From: an uncultured Parabacteroides sp. | GTDB lineage: Bacteria > Bacteroidota > Bacteroidia > Bacteroidales > Tannerellaceae | Length of the DNA: 62,027 nt | NCBI GenBank assembly: GCA_910577325.1 | Contig: CAJTMR010000020.1 | Span: 1-62,027, forward strand | Direction of reading: 5' to 3' | Part shown: positions 61,724 through 62,027 of the stretch, one piece after another | Position numbering within the stretch: the stretch's first letter is position 1 | Layout: each line of letters opens with the position of its first letter | Notes under the pieces: model-generated | Told to the model about the DNA's origin: nothing | Database searches by the model: none | The model's input: only the letters and a program-made list of their open reading frames with translations | Translations under genes and position numbers: made by a program

Positions 61724-62027
61724 TCAAGCGTACGGCAGGTCACCGGGGATGTCTCCATATGTCTCTTCTAAAAAAACTCCAAATTCTTTGGAGTATCGGG
61801 TACCCTTGGCAACTATATCCAGGTCGATGGGAATACTGAAGCTCTTACCTGTGCGTAAGTCAGTCCAACGTCTGCGTCTGATTTTGAGAATCACCTTATG
61901 GTCTCTTACGGGAAAGTCAGTCACGCTTACTGCTTCCATAAAACCTTTGGATTCAAAATGTACGTCTTTAATCAATTCCGGATTCATTTTTTCATCCAGA
62001 CTAATATAAATCTCTTGAGAGGTTTGT
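61724..62027 (-). CDS. ISAon1-type transposase N-terminal ORF (partial at window edge)
   Basis: The open frame continues past an internal Met (61987) up to the window edge, so the gene starts outside the window. The visible part contains SKGFMEAVSVTDFPVRDHKV, then LKIRRRRWTDLRTG and VAKGTRYSKEFGVFLEE. These match the N-terminal region proteins of ISAon1-family transposases, as I recall them. In complete elements the catalytic DDE part follows downstream, but only about 100 bp separate this stop codon from the tRNA gene and no catalytic part is present. It is therefore an orphan N-terminal ORF, remnant or domesticated. The family call is from memory of the motif. Confidence 0.65.
   Translation of the reverse strand, partial: QTSQEIYISLDEKMNPELIKDVHFESKGFMEAVSVTDFPVRDHKVILKIRRRRWTDLRTGKSFSIPIDLDIVAKGTRYSKEFGVFLEETYGDIPGDLPYA

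Overview
The window looks like a chromosomal segment of a gut Bacteroidales, most likely Parabacteroides or a close relative. The reasons are three SusC/SusD polysaccharide-utilisation loci (PULs), each with an ECF sigma factor and a FecR-type anti-sigma gene; repeated matches to the Bacteroidetes promoter box TAnnTTTG; lipoprotein and SusC signal sequences of that phylum; and the local gene order (metG with sugar-nucleotide genes; dut, TPR, DUF4292 and an EnvC-like gene). Genus and species cannot be settled from the sequence alone.

Layout. 0.3-9.4 kb: an exported hypothetical protein, a composite repeat element, a possible leader-peptide/terminator unit, carB, a membrane-anchored propeller regulator and a sulfide:quinone-reductase-like flavoprotein. 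9.7-13.9 kb (minus strand): metG with a DegT aminotransferase and a WlbA-like dehydrogenase. 14.5-24.4 kb (minus): PUL 1, sigma-FecR-SusC-SusD followed by a DUF1080 protein and a Tat-exported Gfo/Idh/MocA oxidoreductase, which suggests oxidation-dependent glycoside cleavage. 24.4-28.8 kb: a metallophosphoesterase remnant, a secreted PI-PLC-like phosphodiesterase and a GH2 lipoprotein. 28.9-37.7 kb (minus): PUL 2, sigma, a six-hairpin glycosidase, FecR, SusC, SusD. 37.7-38.2 kb: a striking 41-bp periodic repeat array and a GH31-like gene remnant. 38.2-50.1 kb (minus): PUL 3, sigma-FecR-SusC-SusD, DUF4874/DUF4832, GH16 and GH89 (alpha-N-acetylglucosaminidase), probably for GlcNAc-containing host glycans. 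50.9-58.6 kb: ribF-argE-flippase (plus) facing dut-TPR-DUF4292-EnvC-like (minus). 58.9-62 kb: GH92, initiator tRNA and the edge of an ISAon1-type transposase N-terminal ORF.

The most unusual features are non-coding. A family of about 500-bp elements occurs at 1307, 13941 and 50279. They have imperfect terminal inverted repeats (AGGGCAACCGCACCAAAA), a nearly invariant interior and three AGACCCGGGTCT-like palindromes spaced exactly 23 bp apart. They sit next to the promoters of carB, metG and ribF. Other unusual features are the eight-unit 41-bp array at 37749, the leader-peptide/terminator arrangement in front of carB that resembles pyrimidine attenuators, and two copies of a 170-185 bp palindromic element. 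All family assignments are from recognition of motifs by eye; no database search was run.
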